A stretch of 64,000 bases of DNA, taken from the NCBI GenBank assembly GCA_029261135.1, contig JAJDBX010000057.1:1-64000 (forward strand), given 5' to 3'. The DNA is from Nitrospirota bacterium (lineage in GTDB: Bacteria; Nitrospirota; Nitrospiria; SBBL01; JAADHI01). Below are positions 35,171 to 44,464 of this stretch, piece by piece. The notes under the pieces are model-generated. The model saw only the letters and a program-made list of their open reading frames with translations, did not search any database and was not told the DNA's origin. Positions within the stretch are counted from its first letter, which is position 1. Each line of letters opens with the position of its first letter. The position numbers and the translations under genes were made by a program.

Positions 35171-35413
35171 ACAAAATGCCTATCTTGAGCGATATAACCG
35201 AACCGTGCGACATAAATGGTTAGAAATGCACGAACACCGATCAATCGAACATGCACAGGAGGAGGCAACAAAATAGCTCTGGATATATAATAACGACCAG
35301 CCTATTATGGCCATCGGAAATATTACGCCAGCAGCTATGAAGCTGGCTACAGTAAACAAACCACAACCCTCTACTCTAAACCCCTGTTAACTTTGGGGGG
35401 ATTACCTATTGGT
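35171..35413 (+). pseudogene. IS3-family transposase C-terminal fragment
   Basis: Immediately after the IS6 end the plus strand encodes NAYLERYNRTVRHKWLEMHE, then HAQEEATK, a TAG where Trp is expected, and LWIYNNDQPIMAIGNITPAA. This is the C-terminal end of the OrfB integrase of IS3-family elements (rve domain with the final Glu region). The upstream part was lost when the IS6 element inserted or by deletion. The GGGGGGATTACC run after the stop may be the IS3 terminus. Confidence 0.75.
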
Positions 35414-35725
35414 TTCGATCCCTATTTTCTATATCTACTTGCAATAAGCCTAGATTGACTCTATAATTAACGCCAATGAGTTCACAGCCGCGCATCGCGC
35501 GCTTCTCTCAGATAACTAGCTCAGAACTCCTTTATTGACATAAAAAATTCATGGAATGCGGGGAGTAGATCAGTAAATTATTGACATTTTATCTATTTAT
35601 AGTATTTGGTTTGATTTCTGCTGCTGGAGGAGATTCCTCCTTTGACTTCCCTCTTAAATCATCAAAGTAGGGGGAATGCCGCAACAATCAAGGCAAATAA
35701 CCCAATCGAAAGGAAAAATCAGATA
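35414..35725. other. Leader region of the secreted-protein gene with a GGAGGA/TCCTCC hairpin
   Basis: No gene is visible. Two TTGACA sequences occur (35535 area and 35581) without good -10 partners. At 35626-35640 GGAGGA and TCCTCC form a tight hairpin containing a Shine-Dalgarno-like arm. The actual start of the downstream gene is 85 bp later, so the role of this hairpin is unclear. Confidence 0.35.
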
Positions 35726-36322
35726 ATGAAGTTGAAATTATTTAGAATGACCGGCGTGGCAATTATTAACGTAACGATTCTCGCCTTACTTGTAGTAACG
35801 ACTATCGGCAGCAGTTTAGCTTTTGCCCAATTTGCGACGCTTGACCCTAGTCTGGAAGTATTTCGTATCCGTTGTCAAATTGATCAGGATATTGATCTTG
35901 CCACAGGTCTGACGGTGCCTAAAGTTCAAATTCAGGCGAAGGCCCGCGCAGATTCACTGGATGGGCAAGCAGTTGGTATCATGGTTGAAAACGTTTCGAG
36001 GGTATTACCGCCTTTGCCATCCGTAGTCAACACTGTATTTGAACTGGGTACCGCAACAGCGGACTGGGATACCTTCCCGGACCCAGCTTCTCTCACTCCG
36101 GTAACGGTTATCTCTGGTGACTTCGTTTCGGCAGATGAGATTATAAAAATCACCGTCCAAGTAACAAGTACAGGTCAAACTGTTGCCGAAACAGGGACAT
36201 GTGCAGATAAGACATCCGCCCAATTCAAACAGGACACCAAAAATCTCTGTACGATGGAGAAATTCCTCCGAGGCAAATGTAAATCCGGCGATACCCTGCC
36301 AGACGGCACAATTATGCCATAG
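35726..36322 (+). CDS. Secreted protein of unknown function between two IS6 copies
   Basis: The track begins at 35642, but the signal peptide starts at ATG 35726 (MKLKLFRMTGVAIINVTILA, cleavage near AFA-Q) with AAAGGA upstream, giving 198 residues. The mature part (about 165 residues) is beta-rich and begins QFATLDPSLEVFRIRCQID. It has three Cys residues near the C-terminus (TCADKTS, LCTMEKF, KCKSGDT) plus one at the start, suggesting disulfides. No family recognised. It has its own terminator and is the only intact gene between the two IS6 copies. Confidence 0.7.
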   Translation: MKLKLFRMTGVAIINVTILALLVVTTIGSSLAFAQFATLDPSLEVFRIRCQIDQDIDLATGLTVPKVQIQAKARADSLDGQAVGIMVENVSRVLPPLPSVVNTVFELGTATADWDTFPDPASLTPVTVISGDFVSADEIIKITVQVTSTGQTVAETGTCADKTSAQFKQDTKNLCTMEKFLRGKCKSGDTLPDGTIMP

Positions 36323-36390
36323 GGTATTCGCTGGGGAGATGAAGGACAGAGTAAACCCTTCATCCCATCCTTAATCAGAGTACCAAAACT

Positions 36391-36426
36391 TAGTGGGGGA
36401 ATGCGGATGCATTCTCCCACTTTTTG
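36391..36426 (+). terminator. Rho-independent terminator of the secreted-protein gene
   Basis: AGTGGGGGAATGC pairs with GCATTCTCCCACT around GGAT, followed by TTTTTG, 69 bp after the stop. Confidence 0.85.
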
Positions 36427-36522
36427 TTTATGAGGTGGTCGAGTTTTAGTGGACACATTCTTAAGATTGAATTATGAATCGTAGAGGAGCTGTTCAATGC
36501 GAAGAAATCACACAAAAGAATT

Positions 36523-37292
36523 GGCTCTGCCGCAAAAAATCTGAAGATATGAGCAGAATTTATTTTTTTCAATGGAGAGCGATAGATGTCTGATTTCAAA
36601 TGGCGGCATTTTCGTGGTGAAATTATTCTGGGCTGCGTTCGCTGGTATTGTAAATATGTGATCAGCTATCGTGATCTGGAAAAAATGATCTTGGAACGCG
36701 GTCTCGATGTTGATCACACAAGGTTCTATCGACGGGTTCAACACTAGGCTCCTCAAATGGAAAAGTGCTTGCGTTATTTCTGGAAACCGACTTTGGGATT
36801 TAGCTGGCGTGTTGATGAGACCTAATCATAAGTAAAAGGCCATTGGATCTATTTACATCGTGTTGTCGATAAACAAGGAGACACAATCGATTTCTATCTT
36901 TCATCCACCCGTAATACGAAGGCAGCAAGAAGTTTTAGGGAAAGGCCTTGCGGGGGATAAAAGACCGGGCAAAAACCGCGCACAATCAATAAGATCTGTC
37001 CTAAGAACCTATTTCACCCGCAAGTCAAATATCTCAACAATATTATCGAAGCGGATCACGAGAAATTGAAACGATTGATCAAGCCCACTCGCGGGTTCAA
37101 ATCGATGAAGACCGTTTATGCCACGATTAAGGGATTTGAAGTCATGAGAATGTTCAACTTAGGGCAGATGAATGCCTGGACTTCTGAGCAAGGTTTAAGA
37201 GCTGAAATCCGTTTGATTGAAAGACAGTTTGGGATTTTCACGGCCTAAACGGCTTATGTTGAAGACCACTACATTTTTTTTACAACAGAGCC
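36523..37292 (+). mobile_element. IS6-family element, fuller but mutated copy
   Basis: It has the same orientation and nearly the same ends as the 34.5-kb copy (GGCTCTGCCGCAAAAAA at 36523; the inverted end closes at 37292). The transposase reads MSDFKWRHFRGEIILGC, then a stop after VQH, CLRYFWKPTLGFSWRVDET (first catalytic Asp) followed by stops, HWIYLHRVVDKQGDTIDFYL, and the C-terminal MKTVYATIKGFEVMRM. At least four stops or frame changes make it inactive. No 8-bp target duplication is seen at either copy. Confidence 0.85.
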
Positions 37293-37406
37293 GTTTCTGA
37301 GTTTATAGGGTTTAATCACTCTTTTTTTTCTCATCCTCCTCATGCACATCAGGCGCATCGATTTTACACATTTGTGATCTTTTTGTGACCGACACTTGAA
37401 ACCTAT

Positions 37407-37435
37407 TTGTCATAGTAAGGTCATCACAGTATGAT
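37407..37435 (+). promoter_or_regulatory. Predicted msrAB promoter
   Basis: TTGTCA (37407-37412) and TATGAT (37430-37435) are 17 bp apart, just upstream of the AAGGAG ribosome site of msrA. The leader would be very short. Confidence 0.5.
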
Positions 37436-37455
37436 ATTAGATAAGGAGAAAGGTG

Positions 37456-38082
37456 ATGGAACTCAAAACAAAAAAATGGACGTTAATAAGCCTGCTGGTT
37501 TTCTCAGTATTAATACTTGGGACTCGCACCGCAAGAAGTGAAAAAGTGATGGGCGCACTTGAAACAGCGACCTTTGGCGGAGGATGTTTCTGGTGCACAG
37601 AACATGCCTTTGATGAAGTGACAGGGGTGATATCGACCACCTCGGGCTACACCGACGGCCACACGGAAAACCCGAGCTATCGCGAGGTTTCTTCCGGAGA
37701 AACCGGGCATGTCGAGGTGGTGCAAGTGGTTTTCGACCCCAACAAAGTCAGTTATGAAACCCTGCTCGATGTGTTTTGGCGTAATATTGATCCCACAGTA
37801 AAAGATCAACAATTCTGCGATCATGGGGATCAGTATCGGAGCGCGATTTTTTATCATTCTGAACAACAAAAAGAGCTCGCATGGACTTCAAAAGAACAGT
37901 TAGAAAAAGAGAAGCCCTTTAACGATCCTATTTTTACTGAAGTGACAAAAGCTTCAACCTTTTATCCAGCCGAAGAATACCATCAAGATTTCCATCACAA
38001 AAATCCAATTCGATATAAAGTGTACCGCTTCAGCTGTGGTCGGGATCAACGCTTGAAAGTGCTCTGGGGCGCTGAAAAATGA
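37456..38082 (+). CDS. msrA: Exported peptide methionine sulfoxide reductase A
   Basis: The 208-residue protein has a signal peptide (LISLLVFSVLILGTRTARS) before a complete MsrA domain. GGGCFWCTEHAF holds the catalytic Cys, GYTDGHTENPSYREVSSGETGH and DPTVKDQQFCDHGDQYRSAI are the substrate-binding stretches. It reduces the S-epimer of methionine sulfoxide in proteins, here in the periplasm. AAGGAG eight bases upstream supports the ATG at 37456. It overlaps msrB by 4 bp. Confidence 0.93.
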   Translation: MELKTKKWTLISLLVFSVLILGTRTARSEKVMGALETATFGGGCFWCTEHAFDEVTGVISTTSGYTDGHTENPSYREVSSGETGHVEVVQVVFDPNKVSYETLLDVFWRNIDPTVKDQQFCDHGDQYRSAIFYHSEQQKELAWTSKEQLEKEKPFNDPIFTEVTKASTFYPAEEYHQDFHHKNPIRYKVYRFSCGRDQRLKVLWGAEK

Positions 38083-38573
38083 ATCGGAGAATTTTTATAC
38101 TCAGGGCGGCGGGATTTTTGACCATGCTCATGACGGCCCCGCATCTATTGGCAAAAACCACACGAACACGCATTCAAAAAATAGTCAAAACTAAAAAGGA
38201 ATGGCTTAAGCTCTTGTCTGCTGAGCAATATCACATACTACGTGAAGAAGGGACTGAGCGGAAATTCTCAAGTCCGCTCAACAAAGAATATCGTGAGGGA
38301 ATATACCTTTGTGCGGGTTGTGACCTTGAACTATTTACATCTGAAACAAAATATGACAGCAAAACTGGTTGGCCCAGCTTTTTTGACGCGATCGAAGGAC
38401 ATCTCGAAACCCAACTCGACTTCAAACTCATACTGCCTCGCACAGAATATCATTGCGCCCGCTGTGAAGGACATCAAGGCCACATCTTCAAGGACGGGCC
38501 AGAACCCTCGGGGAAACGCTGGTGTAACAATGGCATCGCACTACGATTTATTCCAGGAAAAACTTCTTCTTAA
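38079..38573 (+). CDS. msrB: Exported peptide methionine sulfoxide reductase B
   Basis: The 164-residue protein has a signal sequence (FILRAAGFLTMLMTAPHLLA) and a full MsrB domain. Zinc ligands are CAGC and CARC; GWPSFFDAI and HCARCEGHQGHIFKDGP are conserved; RWCNNGIALRF holds the catalytic Cys. It reduces the R-epimer of methionine sulfoxide. Its ATG overlaps the msrA stop (ATGA), so the two form one operon and a complete periplasmic repair pair. Confidence 0.93.
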   Translation: MNRRIFILRAAGFLTMLMTAPHLLAKTTRTRIQKIVKTKKEWLKLLSAEQYHILREEGTERKFSSPLNKEYREGIYLCAGCDLELFTSETKYDSKTGWPSFFDAIEGHLETQLDFKLILPRTEYHCARCEGHQGHIFKDGPEPSGKRWCNNGIALRFIPGKTSS

Positions 38574-38717
38574 GCCCTGGCGACCCTGATCTCCGCAACA
38601 TCAATGGAAACGCCTCATAAGCCATCCCTGCAAAATCATGAGGATGAGATATAATTAGAACGTTATATTGAAAATAAGGTTAATTTTTATCTCATTCGCT
38701 CGTTAAAACGGAGACCA

Positions 38718-40181
38718 ATGCAAGCCCACCCACAACAACAGCCAAAGAAACGATCTCGCATTCTTGTGGTAGATCGTCAACCTTCCGTCCGTGACCTCTT
38801 GCGTGAACGGTTGTCAAGACTGGGGTTCAAAGTTGTCGAAGCGCCTAGCGTCGAAATTGCCCTTGTGAAAATTTCGAGCATCCCCTTTGAACTTATTATT
38901 TCAGAGATTAAAATGGTTGGGCAAAGTGGCATCGACCTGCTCAAAAAAGTAAAAGAAATGAAGATCGGGGCGGAAGTCATTATCATGACCAGCACCCCTT
39001 CTCTGGAATCTTCTCTAAAAGCAACGCGACTTGGCGCATACGATTACCTAGTAAAACCTTTCGAAGACCTTGAATACCTTGAAATTGTGGTCGCGCGTGC
39101 ACTGGCCCAAAATGCACTAAAATTGGAAAACCAAGCGCTTTTGGGCCAGCTCTCACAACAAAATGAAGAAATGACCCAGGGAAGCGAACGCGCAGCCGAT
39201 ATTATGCTTGAAACAACCCGTTTTTATAAAATTGAGACCTGTATTTTAAAATCTAAAAATAAGGAAGAGCTGGTGAAATACCTTGAACAAGGGGTGAAGC
39301 TGCTTTCAAAAGGGAAACCCGGTATTATCTGGTTCTACCGACACAAACAAGGCACGCTTGAGGCCTATAAAACAATTGAGTTAGGAGACATCCCGCTTCC
39401 ACCGATCTCATTCTTTCATCTCGCCAATATCTCAGAAAATGAGGCGGCATTATGGCTTTCAAACGAGGACTACAAAGCAACTTTAAATCAATCACTAGAA
39501 GTCATCCGCCCGAAAACACAACTCAGTCAACCCATGATCTACCAAAACAAATGGTACGGATTGATCACCATTTTGAATCGACGTCCGGAGGAGTGGGCCA
39601 TCCACGAAAAAAATAGCTTAACGCACATGTGCCTGCTTGCAGCGACAAAGTTGAGTGGCTTCGACGCGGCATCTAAAACCCCTCAAACGAGCACCCATGA
39701 AAAAGAGGCGTCGAAGCCGAATCATCAACAGATCAAAGTCCATGATACAATCACACCCCTACTCAATTTTGACTATTTTTTAGAGTACATCAAACTTGAA
39801 GTGGCAAGGTCCCGCCGCTATCGACACATTTTTACGCTGCTTATGCTCACATTTAAACCATCAACCGATCCGGAAAAAAACCCGTTCTTTCGGACATTCA
39901 TCCAAGAATGGGGAGAATCGCTCGCCCAGCAGATTCGCACCACGGACTTTGCAACACGTAAAAGGAATAAGTTTTATATCGTACTACCTGAAACAGACCT
40001 TGTGGGAAGCAAAAAAATCATCCAATCATTGCAACATCAAATCGGAATCTCCAATCAATCAGAACAGAACTCCAATGGCCCTTGGCAGGGTATTATCGGC
40101 AGCGTTGAATACCCGAAAGATGGAGATACTCCGGAAGTCTTAGTGACAAACCTCAAAAAACGTCTTCAAAATAAGTCTTAA
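38718..40181 (+). CDS. Degenerate receiver protein with GAF-like and inactive GGDEF-like regions
   Basis: The 487-residue cytoplasmic protein begins with a receiver fold (ILVVDRQPSVRDLL; LVKPFED with Lys). The position of the phospho-acceptor Asp appears as Glu in LIISEIKMVGQSG, and the acidic pair has lost one member (D-R instead of D-D/E). The middle (about 165-320) resembles a GAF sensor. The C-terminal 130 residues follow a GGDEF pattern (FDYFLEYIKLEVARSRRYRH; IRTTDFATRKRNKFYIVLPE), but GGDEF reads RKRNKF, so it cannot make c-di-GMP. It is probably an adaptor or regulator that works without phosphorylation. Confidence 0.82.
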   Translation: MQAHPQQQPKKRSRILVVDRQPSVRDLLRERLSRLGFKVVEAPSVEIALVKISSIPFELIISEIKMVGQSGIDLLKKVKEMKIGAEVIIMTSTPSLESSLKATRLGAYDYLVKPFEDLEYLEIVVARALAQNALKLENQALLGQLSQQNEEMTQGSERAADIMLETTRFYKIETCILKSKNKEELVKYLEQGVKLLSKGKPGIIWFYRHKQGTLEAYKTIELGDIPLPPISFFHLANISENEAALWLSNEDYKATLNQSLEVIRPKTQLSQPMIYQNKWYGLITILNRRPEEWAIHEKNSLTHMCLLAATKLSGFDAASKTPQTSTHEKEASKPNHQQIKVHDTITPLLNFDYFLEYIKLEVARSRRYRHIFTLLMLTFKPSTDPEKNPFFRTFIQEWGESLAQQIRTTDFATRKRNKFYIVLPETDLVGSKKIIQSLQHQIGISNQSEQNSNGPWQGIIGSVEYPKDGDTPEVLVTNLKKRLQNKS

Positions 40182-40236
40182 TTAACCCTCCCCCTCACTT
40201 GACTTTCCACAACGAAGCCATGCGATAATCGGAACC

Positions 40237-41067
40237 ATGTCCACACAGGAAAACATCCCCGAAGAAAGCACAATCAACTGGAACGATATGGCTGAAGCAT
40301 TCGACCGATGGCTCCCTTATATTCAACCCGTGGCCGAAGCCCTTATTGATTTGGCGGATATTTCTGCAGGGCATCGAATTTTAGATGTGGCCTCAGGAAC
40401 GGGAGAACCCTCCCTCACACTGGCGCGTCGCCATCACCATCAAAACATCCAAATCATCGGTATCGACGGGGCAGAAGCCATGGTACAACGCGCCAATCAA
40501 AAAGCGGAAGCAGAAGGTCTGTCTTGCCTGTCATTTCAACAAATGAGTGCAGAAAACCTCCGTTTTGAGAATGCAAAATTTGATCGCGTCATCAGCCGAT
40601 TTGGGGTCATGCTGTTCGACGATCCCGCCAAAGGCCTGGACGAAATGCGACGCGTCTTACGCCACGAAGGTAAGATGGCCATTGCCGTTTGGGGAGAATT
40701 TCATTTGATCGAAGGATTGTTCCTCATTTGGGACACGCTGATGAAAGTCATGCCGAAGGCCGATCATCCATCCTTTCCCCGAATTGGAAAACTCGGGGCA
40801 CCCGGTGCACTAGAAACCTTACTGGAAGAAGCCGGATTTGAAGATTTCGATGTCAATCCGTTTTCTCTCAGTTATCGATATGACAATTTTGAATCATACT
40901 GGAAAACCAATACCGAAGCCGGCCTACTCAAAGAACCGCTTGATACCCTTTCACCAGCAAAAAAAGAAGCACTAAAAAAAGAAGTCGAAGCGCTCGCCTC
41001 GTCTTATCAAAAAGACGGCCAATTTGTATTTGAAAACGAAGCGCTTTTAGCCAGTGCGATTAAGTAA
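40237..41067 (+). CDS. SAM-dependent methyltransferase (class I)
   Basis: The 276-residue protein has the Rossmann SAM-binding motif ILDVASGTGEPSLTLA, the acidic loop IIGIDGAEAMV, and DRVISRFGVMLFDDPAKGLDEM as motif III, as in the Methyltransf_11/UbiE-like group. The substrate is unknown. A possible promoter (TTGACT, 19 bp, GATAAT) ends only seven bases before the ATG, and no clear ribosome site is present, so the message may be leaderless. Its stop overlaps the convergent permease gene by 8 bp. Confidence 0.85.
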   Translation: MSTQENIPEESTINWNDMAEAFDRWLPYIQPVAEALIDLADISAGHRILDVASGTGEPSLTLARRHHHQNIQIIGIDGAEAMVQRANQKAEAEGLSCLSFQQMSAENLRFENAKFDRVISRFGVMLFDDPAKGLDEMRRVLRHEGKMAIAVWGEFHLIEGLFLIWDTLMKVMPKADHPSFPRIGKLGAPGALETLLEEAGFEDFDVNPFSLSYRYDNFESYWKTNTEAGLLKEPLDTLSPAKKEALKKEVEALASSYQKDGQFVFENEALLASAIK

Positions 41068-41806
41068 GTGGTCGCGTTTCTTTCAACGCCATTTTTGGAT
41101 TATTCTTATCGGGTTTGATTAAGGTGATGAAGAACGTCGATGCCATCCCTGAAGCCCCGAACACCATACACATGACCATAATTTGATAACGTACCGCGAT
41201 GAGCGGGGAAATCCCTGAAAGGATTTGTCCTGTCATCATCCCGGGCAGTGAAACAAGCCCCACCGCAAACAGGGAATTGGTAATGGGGATGAGCGAGGCG
41301 CGCAGCGCAATGCCTCTCGCCTCTGAATAATCCACCCCGCGATCCATTTCCGCACGCATTCTTTCTGAGGCAAGCGACACGCTGTTCATGGCCTGCGAAA
41401 AAATCATGCCCGCTAAAGGGATGAGATAGCGGGGCGAATACCAAGGATTCAGATCAAGCACCCCTTGCGAGATAAGCGCTAAGGTCAATCCCCCGGCGAA
41501 GAAGATAGCCGAGAAGGCTTTAAAAAATAGATGTTTCCGCTCAAGTTTCATCAAACGAAGGGAGATCCAACTTGAAGCAATGACCATAACCGCCAAAACC
41601 ATCAACACAATGAAGGCATTGTCCGATTCAAAAATATAGGCCAAAAAATAACCCACCAACAACAGCTGGCCCAACATGCGAGAAATCGCGTAGATCCCAT
41701 CACGATAATCAAGCGACCATTTATAATAAATAACCACGACGACAATCGCGGGAATAAAAGAAATAGCCAATTTCAAAAAAGGAATCAGTTGAATCGAATT
41801 ATTCAT
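41060..41806 (-). CDS. FetB-like (UPF0014) ABC transporter permease
   Basis: The 248-residue protein has about seven membrane segments and the UPF0014/FetB signature (IPLAGMIFSQAMNSVSLASER, and the later SLPGMMTGQILSGISPLIAVRYQ). In E. coli, FetB with ATPase FetA exports iron. No ATPase gene is adjacent here, so the partner is elsewhere or missing. It is the last gene of a minus-strand series with GNAT and aminotransferase genes upstream (gap 25 bp). Confidence 0.85.
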   Translation of the reverse strand: MNNSIQLIPFLKLAISFIPAIVVVVIYYKWSLDYRDGIYAISRMLGQLLLVGYFLAYIFESDNAFIVLMVLAVMVIASSWISLRLMKLERKHLFFKAFSAIFFAGGLTLALISQGVLDLNPWYSPRYLIPLAGMIFSQAMNSVSLASERMRAEMDRGVDYSEARGIALRASLIPITNSLFAVGLVSLPGMMTGQILSGISPLIAVRYQIMVMCMVFGASGMASTFFITLIKPDKNNPKMALKETRPLT

Positions 41807-41831
41807 AGTCTCTGTTCTAAACCTTTATTTC

Positions 41832-42254
41832 CTATTTTAAATATTTGGTCATCCGTTGATGGCTGATCTTTGCTTCAAAAAATGCATCCCCCGAGGCAAG
41901 ATACCCCAGTCTGACATAAAATGGGATGACTTCAGATTGTGCATGAATAAAAACCTTATTCACACCCACAGACTGTGCCCTTGCTTCGAGACCTTCCATC
42001 ACAATCTTTCCGAATCCTTTTTTCCGGTATTGATGTAGAACAGCAACCCGTCCGATTTTTCCATTTTCATCAAGCCGTCCCGTTGCTACCGGGGATACAT
42101 TCACAAATACAACAATGTGATGCAAGAATTCGTCATGTTCGTCATGTTCCAAATGCTCGGGGATGCCTTGCTCCCCAATAAAAACGGCATCGCGCACTGA
42201 TCGTGCAGATTCTCCCAGTTTGCCCCAATCTCCTTGAGAGACGCGCCTTGTCAT
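41832..42254 (-). CDS. GNAT-family N-acetyltransferase
   Basis: The 140-residue protein matches small GNAT enzymes of the ElaA/YjcF type: VRDAVFIGEQGIPEHLEHDE near the start, GRLDENGKIGRVAVLHQYRK with the acetyl-CoA-binding R/Q-x-x-G-x-G (RKKGFGKIV), and VIPFYVRLGYLASG. The acceptor substrate is unknown. It overlaps the upstream aminotransferase by 4 bp (translational coupling). Confidence 0.88.
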   Translation of the reverse strand: MTRRVSQGDWGKLGESARSVRDAVFIGEQGIPEHLEHDEHDEFLHHIVVFVNVSPVATGRLDENGKIGRVAVLHQYRKKGFGKIVMEGLEARAQSVGVNKVFIHAQSEVIPFYVRLGYLASGDAFFEAKISHQRMTKYLK

Positions 42255-43447
42255 CGTTCCGCGTTTTTAGGTGTCATCAGGGTTTTGATCGCGTTCGCCA
42301 ATCGCTTCATCCCAACTTCAATGGTTTCGATATTGGCACAGGAAAAATTCAGACGAAAGGTATTGACCCGCGTTTGATCGATGTAAAAGGGGTCTCCGGG
42401 GACAAAAATGACTTTGTCTTTCACGGCCAGATCAAACAAGTCGAGCGCAGCAATCCCTTTCGGCAGTGTGATCCACAGAAACATCCCGCCTTTAGGATTG
42501 GTGTAGGTGACCTCGATCGGAAATTGCCGGAGGATGCTCTTGGTCATCACTTCTTTTTGTGTCCCATAGGCGTCTATAATCTTAGCAATATGCGCATTGA
42601 TATCATTATCGATTAGATACTGGTGCATCACGCACTGTGTGAATTGATTCGTGTGGAGATCCGAGGCTTGTTTTGCAATCACCAGCTTTTGCATCATAGG
42701 TTCCGGTGCGACAATCCAGCCGATCCGAAAACCCGGAACGACCACTTTTGAGAAAGAGCCGAGTAAAATGGTGTTGTCAGGAATGAGTGATTTAAAAGAA
42801 GGCTGTTCCATCGGCGAAAAACGTAAATCACCGTAAGGGTCGTCTTCAATTAAAAGGGTTTTTGTCCCCTCAATGATCTTCGCAACTGACCTCCTGTTTT
42901 GCTCCGGATAAGTAATACCGGAAGGGTTTTGAAAGTTGGGCACTGTGTACATCAGTTTAGGATTTTCGCTTTCTATCACAAATGAGAGATTTTCGGTATC
43001 CATCCCCTTTTCAGAGACCGATACGGGAAAAAATTGGGCACGATAAATGGAAAAAGCCTGAATCGCCCCCAAGTAGCCGGGCTCTTCAATAATTAATCCG
43101 TCGCCATCGTTCAACACCGTTTTTCCGAGTAGATCGAGCCCTTGTTGAGACCCACTGGTTATCAAGATCTGCTCAACCGGAACCTCCAGCCCTTTTTCTT
43201 TGTATCGATGAGCAATCCATTCGCGAAGCGGCAAAAACCCCTCGGACGCGCTGTATTGAAAAAGATCGTTCCCGTAACGTTCAAAAACTTGATTTGTCGC
43301 CGCTTGAATTTCTTTTGAAGGAAAGAGGTCTCGGTTTGGCAAACCTCCCGCAAACGAAATCGTGCCCGGCACAAGCGCGTCTTTTAGAATTTCACGAATA
43401 AAAGACCGCGGCACATCACGCACCCGGTCTGAAAAAATCTCTTCCAT
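42251..43447 (-). CDS. PLP-dependent aminotransferase (2-aminoadipate type)
   Basis: The 398-residue fold-type I enzyme shows ISFAGGLPNRDLFP, ITSGSQQGLDLLG, VPNFQNPSGITYPE, LIEDDPYGDL and the PLP-lysine motif GSFSKVVVPGFRIGW. The pattern matches LysN/MocR-related aminotransferases that lack the N-terminal DNA-binding domain and act on 2-aminoadipate or aromatic and branched amino acids. Substrate specificity cannot be read. It is the first gene of an apparent aminotransferase-GNAT(-permease) operon. Confidence 0.9.
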   Translation of the reverse strand: MEEIFSDRVRDVPRSFIREILKDALVPGTISFAGGLPNRDLFPSKEIQAATNQVFERYGNDLFQYSASEGFLPLREWIAHRYKEKGLEVPVEQILITSGSQQGLDLLGKTVLNDGDGLIIEEPGYLGAIQAFSIYRAQFFPVSVSEKGMDTENLSFVIESENPKLMYTVPNFQNPSGITYPEQNRRSVAKIIEGTKTLLIEDDPYGDLRFSPMEQPSFKSLIPDNTILLGSFSKVVVPGFRIGWIVAPEPMMQKLVIAKQASDLHTNQFTQCVMHQYLIDNDINAHIAKIIDAYGTQKEVMTKSILRQFPIEVTYTNPKGGMFLWITLPKGIAALDLFDLAVKDKVIFVPGDPFYIDQTRVNTFRLNFSCANIETIEVGMKRLANAIKTLMTPKNAER

Positions 43448-43655
43448 CCCTGTCCTTTGATAATCAGCTCACCTTAAAAGATCTGCATGGCAAGCAGTAT
43501 AATGGGAAACTTGATCGGTCTGCTATAAAAAATAACACCAATAATCAGGATGGGTAAAATATGGGAAATTATTTTAAGGAATTGCTAAAAAACACAGAAT
43601 ACGCTGCACATTTTTTAAGATATTTCAGTCGCACAATTGACCCGATATCAATATT

Positions 43656-44464
43656 TTATTTCTCTGACAAGGTTGTGATCGTCATTGTTTGATTGTGGAG
43701 TTCACAGGTGCCATTTTGAGTAAAGGGTGAAATTTCGCCATAGGAATAAAAACAAGCGAGTGTGGTTTTCTCTCCCATAACGTTCTTGACGCCTTCAACT
43801 TCCTATTTGGCGCTCCTTTAGAAGCATTTTTTGGCCCATATAACTAATAAGTATGGACAATTCTGGAGCACTCGAACCCACCGCCATATAACTGATTTCA
43901 GCCGCTCTGGACCAAATGGCTCCCACCCCCCATCGACCCCGCAAGCAACCCTTAATCTGTCTACGTAGAGTCCCAACAATACAAGTATTTCTATTTTTGG
44001 AGGCCCAGACAAACTACCAGTTACGGTAACGAGGTGGGGTAAAGATTTCGATACTCCCTTGATCAGGTCACCCCCAAAAACACTAATCCCATCAGCAAGC
44101 ACAAAACATGTTGCAACCCATCTTTGGGTAAAGATTTTGATACGTATTCTCCCGCTTCATAACTGCTGGGATGTTCATCTATTTGTACCTGAACACTTTC
44201 TATTGTTGAATATTCAAAATGAACTGCAGTGACAACCAAGGAATCATCAAACACTTCTGAACCACAAATTCCTCCGGAAGTCGAACAACCCATGCGGTAA
44301 GTATTTGGATAGCTCACCGAAACCTCTTCCAACTGCAGTTCTTTATGTTTGAGAGCCAATGTCGAACCAAACAGGAAGAGAAGCGGAGCCTTTTGACCTC
44401 AATGAGCACCAAGCGGTTCACGCCATCCTTCAGCTTCCCTCCAGATATTTTGTTCGACCCTCAT
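43656..44464 (-). pseudogene. FIST-domain sensory protein, decayed copy A
   Basis: Fragments in different frames rebuild one FIST protein: an ATG-initiated MRVEQNIWREAEGWREPLGA, a stop, LFLFGSTLALKHKELQ, YRMGCSTSGGICGSEVFDDS, LADGISVFGGDLIKGVSKSL, GLYVDRLRVACGVDGGWEPF, and in an unlisted frame LACFYSYGEISPFTQNGT then LHNQTMTITTLSEK and a TAA. The track lists only the two middle ORFs. FIST domains bind small ligands such as amino acids and sit in signalling proteins. Several stops and shifts mean this copy is dead. It is closely related to the decayed copy at 55.8 kb. Confidence 0.85.

Noticed and set aside
35535-35610. TTGACA boxes before the secreted-protein gene as promoter
   Set aside because: No -10 element at proper spacing for either copy.
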